Below are positions 27,130-35,315 of a stretch of 64,000 nt of DNA, piece by piece. Positions within the stretch are counted from its first letter, which is position 1. The number at the start of each line of letters is the position of its first letter. Origin of the DNA: Ruegeria sp. Ofav3-42. Its GTDB lineage: Bacteria > Pseudomonadota > Alphaproteobacteria > Rhodobacterales > Rhodobacteraceae. The stretch is taken from positions 140,229-204,228 of the forward strand of contig NZ_JAKRGB010000009.1 of assembly GCF_022347725.1 (NCBI RefSeq), in the 5' to 3' direction. The translations under genes and the position numbers were made by a program. The notes beneath the pieces are model-generated. The model searched no databases. It was given only the letters and a program-made list of their open reading frames with translations, and had not been told where the DNA came from.

Positions 27130-30100
27130 TCAGAGGTTGAGTTCGATCACACCGTCAGGTTCGGCCGCACGGCTTTGACACAGGATGATCGCATCCTCGC
27201 GCTGCTTGTTCGACAGGACAAAGTCCCGATGCTCAATTTCGCCGGAAATCACCCCGCATTTGCAGACCCCGCAGATACCGTCTGCGCATTTGACATCGAC
27301 ATGAATACCAGCCTCGTTCAGCACCTGAGCAGCGTCCTTGTCCTGAGGGACAGTCAGCTCCCTGCCCGACTTTGCTAGCTTCAGAGTGAAGGGGTGGTTC
27401 TCGTAGTCCGGCTGCTCGGGGACCGAGAAATACTCCAGATGCCGCGCCTCTTCGGGGAAACCCTGACGCTCGGCCGCTGCGATGACACCGTCCATGTATC
27501 GGTCCGGCCCGCACGTGTAGACGTGCCACCCCTGCTGATAGTTCGGCAGGACCGCATCCAAATCGGCGCGCGTGCCTTCGTCCGAGAAATGGTAATGCAC
27601 GTGGTCCGACCAGGGCATCACCGCCAGATCGTCCAGATACCCGGCCCCGGCGCGTGTGCTGGCCGAGTAATGCAGCTCGAACGGCTTGCCCAGCGCGTAC
27701 AGGCGATGCGCAAAGGCGATCATCGGGGTGATGCCGATGCCGCCACCCATCAGAAAGGTCTTGGTGGCGGCTTCCTCCAGTTCGAAATGATTGATGGGTT
27801 TCGAGATAAAAACCTTGCGGCCTTCGTTGAAAATCCGGTGCAACAGGGCCGAACCACCCCTCCCCTTATCTTCGCGCAGCACGCCGATCTGATAGACCGA
27901 CCGGTCCGAAGGATCACCGGACATCGAATACTGACGCAGGAACTCGGGCGCAACCAGCACGTCCAGATGTGCGCCCGCTGTCCATCCCGGCAGGGGCGCA
28001 CCGTCCAGCGATGAGAATTCGTATTTCGTAACATCGGCAGTCATCTTGTCGGCTTTGGTCAATTCGACCCGCATCACCGGAGCGTCGCCAGCGATTGAGT
28101 AACGATGCACGACAGACATGTCTCCGCTCGCCTTGCGGGACTTGTATTCCTCCGCAGTTACCATCGCCTCATAGGCTTCAATCCCGGCCTCGCGGTCCAT
28201 CATAAAGGGATAAGGCCAGGGATGCGGAGCAAGATAGGCCGGGTAGACGGCCAGAGTCTGATCCTCGTATTTCAGGTCCAGATCCGTTTGCAGGTCGCGC
28301 CTGTTCAGTGGGTGTGCCGTCGGACGATAAGCGCCGTCCGACTGCAATTCGATATCCCACCACCATTTCTTGGTGTCGTTCAGCCCGCCATTGCCCACCG
28401 CATCATCCAGCTTAGCCAATGCAGGCGCGGCAGAGGGAATGTTCATCGCCGCCCAGCGAAATGGGCGCTCCTTGAAGATGCCTTCGAGGTTCCAAGGACA
28501 GGTTTTCATGCACCGCCCACACATCGCCCCACCCGGCGTCGTCACGCGGTACGTTGCGCATTTCTGGCTGTCGGATTTCCAGATTTCATAGCCGTTGAAC
28601 ATCAGCTTTGGGCCAGCGGTAATCGCCCCCGACGGGCATTCCCGCGCGCATTTGTTGCAGCTTTCGCAAAAGGTCTGAAGGCCGAAATCGATCGGTCGGT
28701 CATGACTCATAGGCATGTCGGTTGTCACCGCACCGGATTTCAGGCGGGGGCCAAGATAGGGGTTCAGGATGACCTCTCCGATCCTGCTGACCTCTCCCAA
28801 TCCCGACAACAGCAGCAAAGGCGGCTGCAGCACCTCGCCATCCATGACCGTATGCGCCTTGGCCTTGTAGCCGAGGTTACGGATCTGCTGCGCGATCACA
28901 CCGCCCAGCAAAGAGAACCGCAGATAGGCGCGCATAGACTGGGCAACGCTGATCCAATCGTCACCGCTGGCACCTTCCATGGTTTCATAGCCCTGATCGA
29001 TGATCATACTGATGGCCTGATCGTGGGACGGGTTGATCTCTTCACCGGTAGCGTCATGAGAATACCATGCCCATTCCGGGCAGCGGCTGAGGCCCACGGC
29101 GTCAACGCCAAGGAAACAGGTCGCGGCCTTGATGTTCGCCGCATTTCGGTCGGCATCGGTTGGCTGCGACGCCTCGGCGCTTTCCCCGTCCTGCAACAAC
29201 ACGAAGGCCCCTAGCGCACGGCGTTGCGCGAAACTCGGGGCCGCTTTGCGCACGTAATGACCACCCTTGGCGGCGTCCTGAAGCGACTTGCCCATGTCGC
29301 CGAATTGAGCCCGCGCGAACATGTCGGCACGTTTGGGAACGCGGGCGACGTTTTCTTCATCGATGTAAGTGGTCGGTGCGTCGACGCGCTTGAGGTTCTC
29401 GAACGGATGGGCCCCGTCAACATAGCGTCGTTTGGCGTAGGCATCGCGGTTCAGCGCGTTCTTGGCAAACCCTGTTCCCAACCACCACGACGGGCCTTGC
29501 GTTCGGAACCACGGCTGTTGCGCCATTGGTTGCAACGGCAGATCGTGCGCAATCTCCATCTCGGTGGTCACAGCTGCCAGACCGAAACGCTTGCCCAACC
29601 ACGGGACAACGGCCTCGCCACCCTCAACCGAGGCCAGACCCGCGGCCACCGCCAGCTCACCCAGATCGACCTCCGAGGACATCGAGGTATGCGCCCGCGC
29701 ATCGAACCCCAGCAGCCGGATGTAATTGGCAATTACGACCGCATTCTCGGTCGCCAGCAGACAAGCGCGGTGATCCTGCGCGTCCATGATCCAATCCGTG
29801 CCCGGCTCATCCGGGTCGGGATCGCGGTTGTGCTCATACAGGAAGACGATGGCATGCCTGTGCGTGTCCATCGGCTTTGGCGCGGCCTCCATGCTTTCCT
29901 TGAGATCGGCCATAATAAGGTCGATCCCCGAGGCCAGCGTTTTGGTCTGCCGTGTGCGCAGCGCATGGGCCAGTCGGTCGATATCGGGATTGCGCCGTGG
30001 CTCGGTCAGCAACGCATCGGCTGGAAGCGGGCCGCAGCCCATCATGGACGCATCGTTGAAATAACCAAACGCCTTGAGGTGATCGGCGCGTGTGGCAGGG

Positions 30101-30342
30101 TCTGCTGGAATCTCGGACATAACCGGGTTCACAAACCCGTCCCGGATGGCGTCCATCATCGCCTGAAATTCGCCCATCGCGTTGACAATGCTCTGGGGCT
30201 GATGCGGGCGATGGAAACTGAGCGCGGGCATAGGCCGCAGGGATGACAAGTCCGGCATGGCCGTTTGCCGCGCCAACCGCTCCAGCGGATAGGGGCCCAT
30301 ATGGACCGGCCGGTTCTTGTCCGAGAAAAAGCGGATCCCCAT
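27130..30342 (-). CDS. Self-sufficient reductive dehalogenase (RdhA fused to FMN/[2Fe-2S] reductase)
   Basis: The 1070-residue protein begins MGIRFFSDKNRPVHMGPYPLERL (AGGAGG upstream). Residues about 1-640 form an RdhA cobalamin domain with two [4Fe-4S] motifs, CESCNKCARECP (Cys559, 562, 565, 569) and Cys595 with CGRCMKTCP (Cys608, 611, 615). Residues about 745-1070 form a phthalate dioxygenase reductase-like module: RQYSMSG flavin motif, MGGGIGITPMIAF NAD-binding loop, and a C-terminal [2Fe-2S] ferredoxin (Cys1019, 1024, 1027, 1055). There is no Tat signal, so it is cytoplasmic, as in the aerobic catabolic BhbA/NpRdhA type. It needs no RdhB anchor. It probably reductively removes halogen from an aromatic substrate using NAD(P)H. 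Confidence 0.88.
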   Translation of the reverse strand: MGIRFFSDKNRPVHMGPYPLERLARQTAMPDLSSLRPMPALSFHRPHQPQSIVNAMGEFQAMMDAIRDGFVNPVMSEIPADPATRADHLKAFGYFNDASMMGCGPLPADALLTEPRRNPDIDRLAHALRTRQTKTLASGIDLIMADLKESMEAAPKPMDTHRHAIVFLYEHNRDPDPDEPGTDWIMDAQDHRACLLATENAVVIANYIRLLGFDARAHTSMSSEVDLGELAVAAGLASVEGGEAVVPWLGKRFGLAAVTTEMEIAHDLPLQPMAQQPWFRTQGPSWWLGTGFAKNALNRDAYAKRRYVDGAHPFENLKRVDAPTTYIDEENVARVPKRADMFARAQFGDMGKSLQDAAKGGHYVRKAAPSFAQRRALGAFVLLQDGESAEASQPTDADRNAANIKAATCFLGVDAVGLSRCPEWAWYSHDATGEEINPSHDQAISMIIDQGYETMEGASGDDWISVAQSMRAYLRFSLLGGVIAQQIRNLGYKAKAHTVMDGEVLQPPLLLLSGLGEVSRIGEVILNPYLGPRLKSGAVTTDMPMSHDRPIDFGLQTFCESCNKCARECPSGAITAGPKLMFNGYEIWKSDSQKCATYRVTTPGGAMCGRCMKTCPWNLEGIFKERPFRWAAMNIPSAAPALAKLDDAVGNGGLNDTKKWWWDIELQSDGAYRPTAHPLNRRDLQTDLDLKYEDQTLAVYPAYLAPHPWPYPFMMDREAGIEAYEAMVTAEEYKSRKASGDMSVVHRYSIAGDAPVMRVELTKADKMTADVTKYEFSSLDGAPLPGWTAGAHLDVLVAPEFLRQYSMSGDPSDRSVYQIGVLREDKGRGGSALLHRIFNEGRKVFISKPINHFELEEAATKTFLMGGGIGITPMIAFAHRLYALGKPFELHYSASTRAGAGYLDDLAVMPWSDHVHYHFSDEGTRADLDAVLPNYQQGWHVYTCGPDRYMDGVIAAAERQGFPEEARHLEYFSVPEQPDYENHPFTLKLAKSGRELTVPQDKDAAQVLNEAGIHVDVKCADGICGVCKCGVISGEIEHRDFVLSNKQREDAIILCQSRAAEPDGVIELNL

Positions 30343-30394
30343 CGCGCGCCTCCTGTTTCTGACTGTCACCTAATGCGCGGTGGACAGTAAATCC

Positions 30395-30404
30395 ATTCAT
30401 GAAT
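30395..30404. promoter_or_regulatory. Palindrome between rdhA-like gene and its LysR regulator
   Basis: ATTCATGAAT, a perfect 10-bp palindrome, sits in the 75-base divergent spacer between the two starts, 14 bases before the LysR ATG. It is a candidate operator core for the LysR protein; LysR boxes usually have the T-N11-A form, which is not clearly met here. Confidence 0.35.
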
Positions 30405-30417
30405 AGTCATAGACAGT

Positions 30418-31320
30418 ATGAACAAAACTGATTTCACGGAATTGGACGGCAAAGTCCTGCGTGTCTTCCTGACCATTCTCGAAGAAAGCTCGGTCTCTAA
30501 GGCAGCCGACCGCCTGGGCGTGACTCAATCGGCAATCAGCCATACGTTGTCCAAGCTAAGATCGGTTCTGGGCGATCCGCTGTTCGTCAGGTCGGGTCAG
30601 GGACTGACGCCGACCGAACGCGCGTTATCGCTGAAAGACCCCGTGCAACACGTGCTGGACGGAATGCGCGCGCTGACCGAAGACCGTCCGTTCGACCCGC
30701 TTTCCGAAGACATGACGTTTCAGATCGCCACAAACGACATGCCACGAGAACTGATCTTTCCCAAGTTGCTGCGTACGGTGCGGGCCGAAGGTGCGCGGCT
30801 GAGCCTGGGTTTTATTCCCTCCGGAGTTCCGGACTCTGACCTTTTGCGCAGCGATCGGTGCCAATTGATGTTGACCCCTTTGCCGCCGGACGGGCCTGAC
30901 ATCATTCAAAAACGCATCCTCAGCAGCCCGCTGATGATCTATTTTGATAGCGCACGGCGATACCCTCCGGACAGTTGGCAAACCTATTGCGAGACCGAGC
31001 ATGTCGAGGTGAGGTTTACCGACGGGCGCAGTTCTCGCGCGGTTTTGCGGGGTGTCGATCAGAGCCAGATTAGGCCGCCTACAGTGACGCTGCCGCATTT
31101 CAACGCAATCACCTCTTTCGTGAAGGGCAGCGACCTGATTTCAACCGACACGGCCCTGATGAAACATGGTCCGCTGGCATCGCTGGATTGTGCGCCCCTG
31201 CCCTTCGAATGTGAGCCTGTCTCGATCTACATGGTCTGGCACCAACGGTCGTCCAACGACCCTGCGCATCGCTGGTTGCGGGAACGGATCGAAAGGATTG
31301 CAGGAACACTTCAGGTCTGA
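30418..31320 (+). CDS. LysR-family regulator of the reductive dehalogenase locus
   Basis: A 300-residue LysR protein with HTH SVSKAADRLGVTQSAISHTLSKLR and a NodD/PcpR-like effector domain (FQIATNDMPRELIFPKLLRTVRAEGA). It is divergent from the reductive dehalogenase gene with 75 bases between starts. PcpR-like regulators control chlorophenol pathways, which suits the inferred target, but the effector is unknown. Its end overlaps by ten bases the end of the next LysR gene, which is convergent. Confidence 0.83.
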   Translation: MNKTDFTELDGKVLRVFLTILEESSVSKAADRLGVTQSAISHTLSKLRSVLGDPLFVRSGQGLTPTERALSLKDPVQHVLDGMRALTEDRPFDPLSEDMTFQIATNDMPRELIFPKLLRTVRAEGARLSLGFIPSGVPDSDLLRSDRCQLMLTPLPPDGPDIIQKRILSSPLMIYFDSARRYPPDSWQTYCETEHVEVRFTDGRSSRAVLRGVDQSQIRPPTVTLPHFNAITSFVKGSDLISTDTALMKHGPLASLDCAPLPFECEPVSIYMVWHQRSSNDPAHRWLRERIERIAGTLQV

Positions 31321-32165
31321 GACAGCAACCACTCTTTCATCAGCGCGACGAGCGTCGGTTGGCGGGGTTGTTTGGGGGTCACGATGTAAAACCCAAGGTC
31401 CTCGACCAATTCGTCGGGGATCGGGCGCACCAACTGCCCGGCCGCAAGTTGCGCCGAAACCAGAGGCTCGTTTGCCAGAGCCACCCCCTGATCCGACACT
31501 GCGGCATCGATTGCCAGACTGGTTTGGCTGAAACTCATCATCCTTGGCTTACCCGTAACACCCGCCCGCTGCAGGAATAACGGCCAAAGGCCGTGCGTGT
31601 CATTCAACAGCTTATGCTTCAGCAGGTCAGCAGGTTGGGAAATATCAACTGCGATCTTGGGGCTGCAGACCGGAACGAAGGTTGTTGAGAAAAGCGGCTC
31701 TGCTGCCAGACCAGGCCCAAAAGGCGCGCGCCCTTGGCGAACTGCAATGTCCACTCCATCCCCTTGAAAATTCGCGAGACGTTCCCGCGCATCGACCTGA
31801 ACAGATATTTCAGGGTGCTGTTCTGTAAAGTCCTGAAGGCGCGGCACCAACCACTTTGATGCAAAGCTGGGCGTCACTGAAATGGTGATTTGTCGGTCGC
31901 CTGACAGGTCCTCAACGGCGTCTTCAATCAGCCGGAAAGCCCTGCGTAATGGCGCGTGAAAACGGCGACCTGCCTCGGTCAGCGCTAGGCCACGCGGCAG
32001 GCGATCAAATAGCTGAGTGGCCAAACGGGCCTCAAGCCCCCGCACCTGTTGGGCGACCGCACCTTGCGTTACGCCCAGTTCTTCCGCTGCCAAACGGAAA
32101 TTAAGGTGCCGTGCCGATGCTTCAAAAGCCCGCAGGGCGTTCAGTGGAGGGAGAGCGGCCATCAC
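31311..32165 (-). CDS. LysR-family (GcvA-like) regulator
   Basis: A 284-residue GcvA-type regulator: LPPLNALRAFEASARHLNFRLAAEELGVTQGAVAQQVRGLE at the HTH (residues 5-45), and an effector domain with LVPRLQDFTEQHPEISVQVD. It is divergent from the SDR gene at 32266 with a spacer of 100 bases, so that gene is its likely target. Confidence 0.82.
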   Translation of the reverse strand: MMAALPPLNALRAFEASARHLNFRLAAEELGVTQGAVAQQVRGLEARLATQLFDRLPRGLALTEAGRRFHAPLRRAFRLIEDAVEDLSGDRQITISVTPSFASKWLVPRLQDFTEQHPEISVQVDARERLANFQGDGVDIAVRQGRAPFGPGLAAEPLFSTTFVPVCSPKIAVDISQPADLLKHKLLNDTHGLWPLFLQRAGVTGKPRMMSFSQTSLAIDAAVSDQGVALANEPLVSAQLAAGQLVRPIPDELVEDLGFYIVTPKQPRQPTLVALMKEWLLSQT

Positions 32166-32265
32166 ATTACTCAGTAGTTTTTCTACACCATAAGGTCAGC
32201 AGAACTGATTGGTCAATCCGACCGGCAGCGCCCACTTTAGAACAATCAACGAATGGAGATTTCAC

Positions 32266-32967
32266 ATGACCAAAGTGGCGCTGATTACGGCTGGTGGAAG
32301 TGGCATGGGCGCAGATTCCGCCCGGAGGTTGGCCGCGGACGGGTTCAAGGTTGGCATTCTGTCCTCTTCGGGCAAAGGCGAAGCCCTGGCACACGAGTTG
32401 GGTGGAGTGGGCGTAACGGGGTCGAACCAGTCAAACGATGATCTGCAAAAGCTGGTTGATGCGGCGATGGCCCATTGGGGGCGGGTCGACGTCCTGGTCA
32501 ACTCGGCCGGTCACGGGCCACGCGCGCCGGTGCTGGAGCTGACAGATGAGGACTGGCACACCGGCATGGACGTCTATTTCATGAACGCCGTCCGCCCGAC
32601 GCGTCTGGTGACACCGATTATGCAGGCGCAGGGCGGCGGGTCGATCATCAACATCTCGACCTTCGCCGCGTTCGAACCCGATCCGGTTTTCCCAACTTCT
32701 GGCGTGTTCCGCGCAGGTTTGGCTGCGTTCACCAAGCTGTTCTCGGATCAGTATGCTGCCGACAATATCCGTATGAACAACGTCCTGCCCGGTTTCATCG
32801 ACAGCCTGCCTGAGAAAAAAGAATTCCGCGCCCGCATCCCGCTGGGCCGCTACGGACGCAGCTATGACGAGATCGCCTCGGTCGTAGCCATGCTGGCCTC
32901 CGAGGGCGGCGGCTATATCACCGGCCAAAACATTCGGGTTGATGGCGGCATCACGCGTGCGGTCTGA
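32266..32967 (+). CDS. SDR-family protein with altered catalytic dyad
   Basis: A 233-residue Rossmann protein: cofactor loop TAGGSGMGADSAR, NSAGHG in place of NNAG, INISTFAAFEP with the catalytic-type serine, and a GGYITGQNIRVDGG C-terminal end. The usual YxxxK segment aligns with SGVFRAGL, so Tyr becomes Ser and Lys becomes Arg. A group of SDR proteins with this S-x3-R variation exists, as I recall. Activity as an ordinary dehydrogenase is doubtful. The start at 32266 has GGAG nearby. Confidence 0.8.
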   Translation: MTKVALITAGGSGMGADSARRLAADGFKVGILSSSGKGEALAHELGGVGVTGSNQSNDDLQKLVDAAMAHWGRVDVLVNSAGHGPRAPVLELTDEDWHTGMDVYFMNAVRPTRLVTPIMQAQGGGSIINISTFAAFEPDPVFPTSGVFRAGLAAFTKLFSDQYAADNIRMNNVLPGFIDSLPEKKEFRARIPLGRYGRSYDEIASVVAMLASEGGGYITGQNIRVDGGITRAV

Positions 32968-32969
32968 GG

Positions 32970-34241
32970 TTAGAACCGCGCTTTGATAAAATGAGTCAGC
33001 GCCGCGCCGGTTTCGAAATACGCGCGGCGCAGGCCGGTCCAGTTTTCGCGATGGTCCATCACTGCGGGCACGGGCAACATACTCTGGTCCTCTTTCAGCA
33101 GACTTTCTGCAGCGAGGCGACCGAAGACGGTGCCCGGTCCGATCCCACGGCCCGAATAGCCGTGAATTGACAAGGCATTGGGGCCGATCCGTGTGATCTT
33201 CGGAATATGATCCGAGGTCATTGCGATGCGCCCGTGCCATCCTTCGACCAGTGGCTGATCCGCCAATTGCGGGTAGAGCTGCGCCAGTTTGCGCTTGATC
33301 CAGCTTTTATGAATCGTGCCGCCTACTTGGTCCAGGTCGCCCATAGCCCCGATGATAAACCGCCCTTCTTGATCCATCCTGAACGAGGTCATGATCAGGC
33401 CGGTATCCCAACAACCTTCGCCCCCCGGCAGGACACTGGCCCGCAGGTTGTCTGGAAGAGGAGCCGTTGCGTACTGAAAGTAATAAACCGGCACATAAGC
33501 AGGGGCAGTGTCGGTCAGGTCGCGATGATACGCATTGGTCGCTTGCACTACCGATTTGGCGCGCACCGTTCCCTTTGCCGTGTTCAGCACCCAAACGCCT
33601 TCCACATGTTGCATCGACTGAACCGGGTTTTGCGTAAGGGTAAGTGCACCCGCTTCGACAGCTGCGCGCGCCAAGCCACGGACGTATGCCAAGGGCTGTA
33701 TCGTCCCTGCGCGCGGGTCGAACAGAGCTCCGTGGAAAGCCGCACTGCCTGTGCGCTGACCCGCCTGCTCTGCAGACAGCAGTTCAACCGGCGCGCCGGC
33801 GGCGCTCAACTGCGCTTGGCGTGCCTGCAGATCACGAAAGCCCGCCGCAGAATGCGCGCAGTGCAGAGTGCCGTTGCGCACTGGTTCGCAATCTATCCCA
33901 TGCTGGTCGATCAGGTCGAACACCTCTGACGGCGCTGCTGCCAACAAGTCAATCAGGTGATCCCCTGCTTCATCTCCCAAATGCGCGCGGATCTCAGCGG
34001 GTGGCAACCACAGCCCTGCGTTTACCAACCCGACATTGCGCCCGGACCCGCCGTGCCCGATTTCCTGCGCCTCAAGCAAGCAGACCGACGCCCCGGATTT
34101 CGCGGCCGTCAGGGCCGCAGAGCAACCGGTATAGCCGCCACCGATCACCGCCAGATCGACCGATACGTCACCGGCCGAAACGCTGGGTTCGACATGCTCG
34201 CGGCAGGTTTTCAGCCAGAGGGACTGGTCGTGGTCGCTCAC
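32970..34241 (-). CDS. FAD-dependent amine/amino-acid oxidase (DAO family, PuuB-like)
   Basis: A 423-residue protein with the N-terminal FAD motif DLAVIGGGYTGCSAALTAAKSG and GHGGSGRNVGLVNAGLWL, then a DAO domain ending in HGYSGRGIGPGTVFGRLAAESL. This is the pattern of gamma-glutamylputrescine oxidase and related amine oxidases. It probably oxidises an amine or amino acid and passes electrons to oxygen or a quinone. It is the last gene of a four-gene minus-strand operon with the FabD-like, E1 and aminotransferase genes. Confidence 0.82.
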   Translation of the reverse strand: MSDHDQSLWLKTCREHVEPSVSAGDVSVDLAVIGGGYTGCSAALTAAKSGASVCLLEAQEIGHGGSGRNVGLVNAGLWLPPAEIRAHLGDEAGDHLIDLLAAAPSEVFDLIDQHGIDCEPVRNGTLHCAHSAAGFRDLQARQAQLSAAGAPVELLSAEQAGQRTGSAAFHGALFDPRAGTIQPLAYVRGLARAAVEAGALTLTQNPVQSMQHVEGVWVLNTAKGTVRAKSVVQATNAYHRDLTDTAPAYVPVYYFQYATAPLPDNLRASVLPGGEGCWDTGLIMTSFRMDQEGRFIIGAMGDLDQVGGTIHKSWIKRKLAQLYPQLADQPLVEGWHGRIAMTSDHIPKITRIGPNALSIHGYSGRGIGPGTVFGRLAAESLLKEDQSMLPVPAVMDHRENWTGLRRAYFETGAALTHFIKARF

Positions 34242-34280
34242 TTCACGCTCCTTGAATTTGCGCGGATCATCGAGGCAGTC

Positions 34281-35315
34281 TCAGCCAGTTGCAAGCACCC
34301 GTTGATCGTCGCGTCCCATGGCGATCAGGAAAGGTTGTGCATCCTGTTTTGCCTGGAACGCCGCCTTGTCGCCCATACCACCCCAATCCGCCAGAACAAG
34401 GGACTGCGCCACCGCACCACCCAACGTCGCGCCGGGACCGGTGACAATGAACAAATCAGGCGCGAACTCATGCGCCGCTGTCTGAATTGCACGGGTAAAG
34501 TCGTAGGCCTCGGTCACCTGATTCCCCAATGTGTAATCCCACAACGCTTCGGTATCCGTAGCACCGGGCCACCAGATCTTCCCGCGCCCATCAATCAAGG
34601 GTTGCTTGGGCTGACCAAACAGATCAGCGCCCAGTCTCGCCCGCCCCTCAGCCGCGACCGGAGCCTGCAAGGACGTGTGAAACGCGGCATGGTTCGCCAA
34701 ACGCATCGGAAAACGATCCTGCACTGTGGGTTGCGAAGCTTCGAACGCCTTTAGCCCCTTTTCGTTACCCGCAAGGACCAGCATTCCACCCAGATCAATG
34801 GACAGCGCGAGATCATGACCATCCATCGCATTGATACCCCGCACATCCGCCAGCAGGTCAGCTTTGCGGGTAACGTCATCAGCCCAATCGTCACCAACAA
34901 AGGGGTAAACCAACTGACCACCGATCAAGTGTTCCTGCATCAGCGTGCCCATCGTGTTTACGACACGGAATCCATTTTCAGGGGACAACGCTCCGGCGGC
35001 GGCCAGTGCAATATACCAACCCATCGAGTTGCCAGTGACTGCGACCACCTCGATATCGTCTGCCAGCACCTGCGCGTCCGCCAGCGAGGCAGCGTAGATC
35101 AATGGGGAGGCGACATCTCCGCGGGAATACCTGGACACCGTGTAACGCGCTGCGCCGTCCAGCGCGGTCACTGCATCCTGTCCGGCCTCGGCGCGGATGG
35201 CGTCAAAACCTTGGAGCATCTCCATCCGATCTGCGTGGTGGCGGTGCAGATATCCCAGTTCTGGTTTGTTGTAAGTGCCGCGACCAGGGCATATGACGAC
35301 TGCGGTGCGAGTCAT
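34281..35315 (-). CDS. FabD-like acyltransferase paralogue
   Basis: A 344-residue protein that resembles malonyl-CoA:ACP acyltransferase: N-terminal VVICPGRGTY, the nucleophile region VTGNSMGWYIALAAAGAL (GNSMG instead of GHSLG, so the serine is kept but the preceding His is Asn), and a possible catalytic histidine in NHAAFHTSL. It starts inside the stop codon of the E1 gene (ATGA overlap at 35312-35315), which implies tight coupling. It is not the housekeeping FabD by context. It may transfer an acyl group in the E1-linked pathway. Confidence 0.7.
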   Translation of the reverse strand: MTRTAVVICPGRGTYNKPELGYLHRHHADRMEMLQGFDAIRAEAGQDAVTALDGAARYTVSRYSRGDVASPLIYAASLADAQVLADDIEVVAVTGNSMGWYIALAAAGALSPENGFRVVNTMGTLMQEHLIGGQLVYPFVGDDWADDVTRKADLLADVRGINAMDGHDLALSIDLGGMLVLAGNEKGLKAFEASQPTVQDRFPMRLANHAAFHTSLQAPVAAEGRARLGADLFGQPKQPLIDGRGKIWWPGATDTEALWDYTLGNQVTEAYDFTRAIQTAAHEFAPDLFIVTGPGATLGGAVAQSLVLADWGGMGDKAAFQAKQDAQPFLIAMGRDDQRVLATG

